A DNA stretch of 64,000 bases from Acidobacteriaceae bacterium. GTDB taxonomy: Bacteria > Acidobacteriota > Terriglobia > Terriglobales > Acidobacteriaceae. Position 1 is the first letter of the stretch. The number at the start of each line of letters is the position of its first letter. The stretch lies in contig PLXE01000117.1 in the NCBI GenBank assembly GCA_003151335.1, positions 116,325-180,324 of the forward strand, read 5' to 3'. Positions 62,643-64,000 of this stretch are shown piece after piece. The translations under genes were made by a program, and so were the position numbers. Below the pieces are notes generated by a model. The model saw only the letters and a program-made list of their open reading frames with translations. It did no database searches and was not told where the DNA came from.

Positions 62643-63732
62643 TTGATTGTTGAATAATATAGTGACATTTCCCGTTCATTATGGTAGTGTCGAGCCATGG
62701 GAAATCCGGCAGGAGTTCGGCGAGACTTTCAGGCACTTGAGCAGCGGCGGATGCAGGCGGGGCGGCTGCTGGAGAAGGGGTACAACCAGTCGGAAGTGGC
62801 CCGACGAGTGGGAGCGCACCGGCAGTCCGTAAGTCAGTGGGCGGCCGCGTTACGCGAGAACGGGCGCGCCGGGCTGAAGAAAGCGGGTCGTGCCGGTCGC
62901 AAGCCGCGCCTGAGTGCGGAGGACCTGCGCAAACTCGAGCGGGGACTCAAACGCGGTCCAGAGACTCTGGGTTACGAGACCGGCTTGTGGACTACCAAGC
63001 GTGTCGCCCATCTGATCGAGCAGGAATGTGGGATTGCCTATCATCCTTCCCAGGCTTGGCGCATTCTGCGGCAGTTGGGATGGAGTTGTCAGCGTCCTAC
63101 AGGCCGAGCCCTGGAGCGGAAGGAAGAGAAGATTCAGCGGTGGAAGCAGAAGCGCTGGCCCGAGCTAAAAAAAAGGCCAAAAACGAAGGGCGCACGATAG
63201 TCTTCATCGACGAAAGCGGACTGAGCGAGCGTCCGCACCGCTGCCGTACCTGGGCCCCCCGCGGACAGACGCCAATGCTGCAATATCACTTTAACTGGAA
63301 GACCTTGTCGGCGATGGCGGGCGTGACCTGGTGGAACTTTTACTTCCGCCTGTTTCCGGGAGCGATCCGTAGTCCGCAGATCATCGAGTTTCTCTCCCAT
63401 CGACTGCGCCACATTCCCGGCAAGCTGCTGATCGTTTGGGATGGGTTGCCCGGTCACCGTAGCCGTGCGGTATGGCAGTTCGTACAGCAACAGAGGGGGC
63501 GTTTGTGGCTGGAATATCTCCCCGGCTATGCTCCAGAACTGAACCCCGTCGAGTATCTGTGGTCACACTGGAAGCAGCACGAATTGCCCAACTTCTGCCC
63601 AACTACCTTTGGACAGTTGAGCTATCACGCGCGCCGGGCGCTGCGCCGCATGCGTCGTCGACCTAACTTGGTGTGTGCTTTCTGGGAACAAGCGGAACTC
63701 TTTCCACTGTAACTATATTATGCAAAACTCAA
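62643..63732 (+). mobile_element. IS630-family insertion sequence with TA duplication
   Basis: ~1.09 kb. Ends 62641-62667 and 63708-63734 are inverted repeats (23 of 27 match, including ATAATATAGT). The outermost TA at each side (62641-62642, 63733-63734) fits the TA target duplication typical of IS630/Tc1-mariner. It encloses one transposase made of two overlapping frames. It lies between the IS3 and IS701-type remnants. Confidence 0.82.
62697..63712 (+). CDS. IS630-family transposase, probable programmed -1 frameshift
   Basis: Frame 1 (62697-63200) encodes the HTH half: NQSEVARRVGAHRQSVSQW and the LSAEDLRKLERGL region, ending with RWPELKKRP.... The DDE half lies in the -1 frame: TIVFIDESGLSERP (first Asp), LLIVWDGLPGHRSR (second Asp), LPGYAPELNPVEYLW (Glu). 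The switch falls at an A8 run (63167-63174), read A-AAA-AAA in frame 1, a classic slippery site. Slipping there joins ELKKK to AKNEGR and gives a 338-residue fusion, normal size for the family. Both frames are otherwise intact. Confidence 0.85.
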
Positions 63733-63745
63733 TAGTACTACTGTG

Positions 63746-64000
63746 TTATAAGAAGCCTCGCAGGCAGCAGGGACACCTGGGCAGGTGGGTGGCGATCTGG
63801 CGGCGCAGGGTGGCAATCGAGGATGGATTATGCCGTTCGGTCCGCACCGGCAGCGCCGCGGGGCGTGTAGCTGGGTTGCATACGGGGTAAGCGAAGCCGG
63901 AGGTCGACTGCCCGCAGTGGCGGCGAACCTGGTGCAGGGGGAAAAAGGCACCGCTCCAGCACCAAGAATCCATAGGCGGCAATGCAAAGCGTGGCGTGAT
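63746..64000 (-). pseudogene. IS701-type DDE transposase, C-terminal fragment (runs off window end)
   Basis: Minus-strand frames read HATLCIAAYGFLVLERCLFP and then, in another frame, ERHNPSSIATLRRQIATHLPRCPCC, which resembles the C-terminus of IS701-like transposases. A frameshift separates the two parts near 63865. The rest lies beyond the window. Confidence 0.5.

Noticed and set aside
1..64000. CRISPR arrays, tRNA or rRNA genes
   Set aside because: No regularly spaced repeats, tRNA-like cloverleaf or rRNA signature was noticed on reading; a tRNAscan/CRISPR search would settle it.

Overview
The window is about 64 kb of fairly GC-rich bacterial DNA. It is dominated by a large exopolysaccharide (EPS) locus with a mobile-element scrapyard at its right end. 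Gene content suggests a soil-type Acidobacteriota (Terriglobia-like) chromosome: many secreted proteins of unknown function, DinB and YncE-type proteins, paired TatA/TatB-like proteins, and an XrtA-type EPS core governed by sigma-54 activators. That assignment is inference; there is no rRNA or other taxonomic marker here.

Layout. 1-6.8 kb: the 3' end of an RND efflux pump, a secreted beta-propeller protein, a DinB-like protein, a STAS/degenerate-receiver protein, two Tat proteins, two secreted unknowns and a YdcF-like membrane protein. 6.8-11.1 kb: a regulatory hub with a soluble histidine kinase and a sigma-54 response regulator overlapping by 4 bp, a PilZ (c-di-GMP) protein, and a receiver-less sigma-54 activator behind a good -24/-12 promoter match. 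11.1-18.2 kb: the EPS export and assembly core, transcribed rightward: SLBB export protein, outer-membrane barrel, chain-length protein, ExeA-like ATPase, BY-type tyrosine kinase, and the initiating sugar-phosphate transferase. This order resembles exosortase (XrtA)-associated EPS loci, yet no exosortase or PEP-CTERM protein is visible.

18.3-39.7 kb: sugar-nucleotide and polymer genes: GDP-mannose 4,6-dehydratase, GT-C and GT2 transferases, methyltransferases, a UDP-sulfoquinovose synthase homologue, a YeiH-type transporter with a 50-aa partner, a flippase, five GT4 transferases (two a tandem duplication), an O-antigen ligase/Wzy-type polymerase and a hexapeptide acyltransferase. 39.8-46.4 kb: two very large divergent secreted proteins of unknown function. 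46.9-55.7 kb: an oxidoreductase, an epimerase, a large membrane protein, and a tight five-gene CDP-sugar operon.

55.7-64 kb: IS5, IS3 and probable IS701 remnants, an intact-looking ISL3 element, an intact IS630 element with a probable programmed -1 frameshift, and a serine-recombinase remnant lying between a polysaccharide deacetylase and a GNAT-type acyltransferase.

The most interesting unexplained signal is an approximately 80-bp noncoding element present three times (near 20.4, 21.97 and 42.8 kb), always upstream of EPS-locus genes. Second is the combination of UDP-sulfoquinovose synthase and YeiH, which hints at a sulfonated sugar in the polymer.
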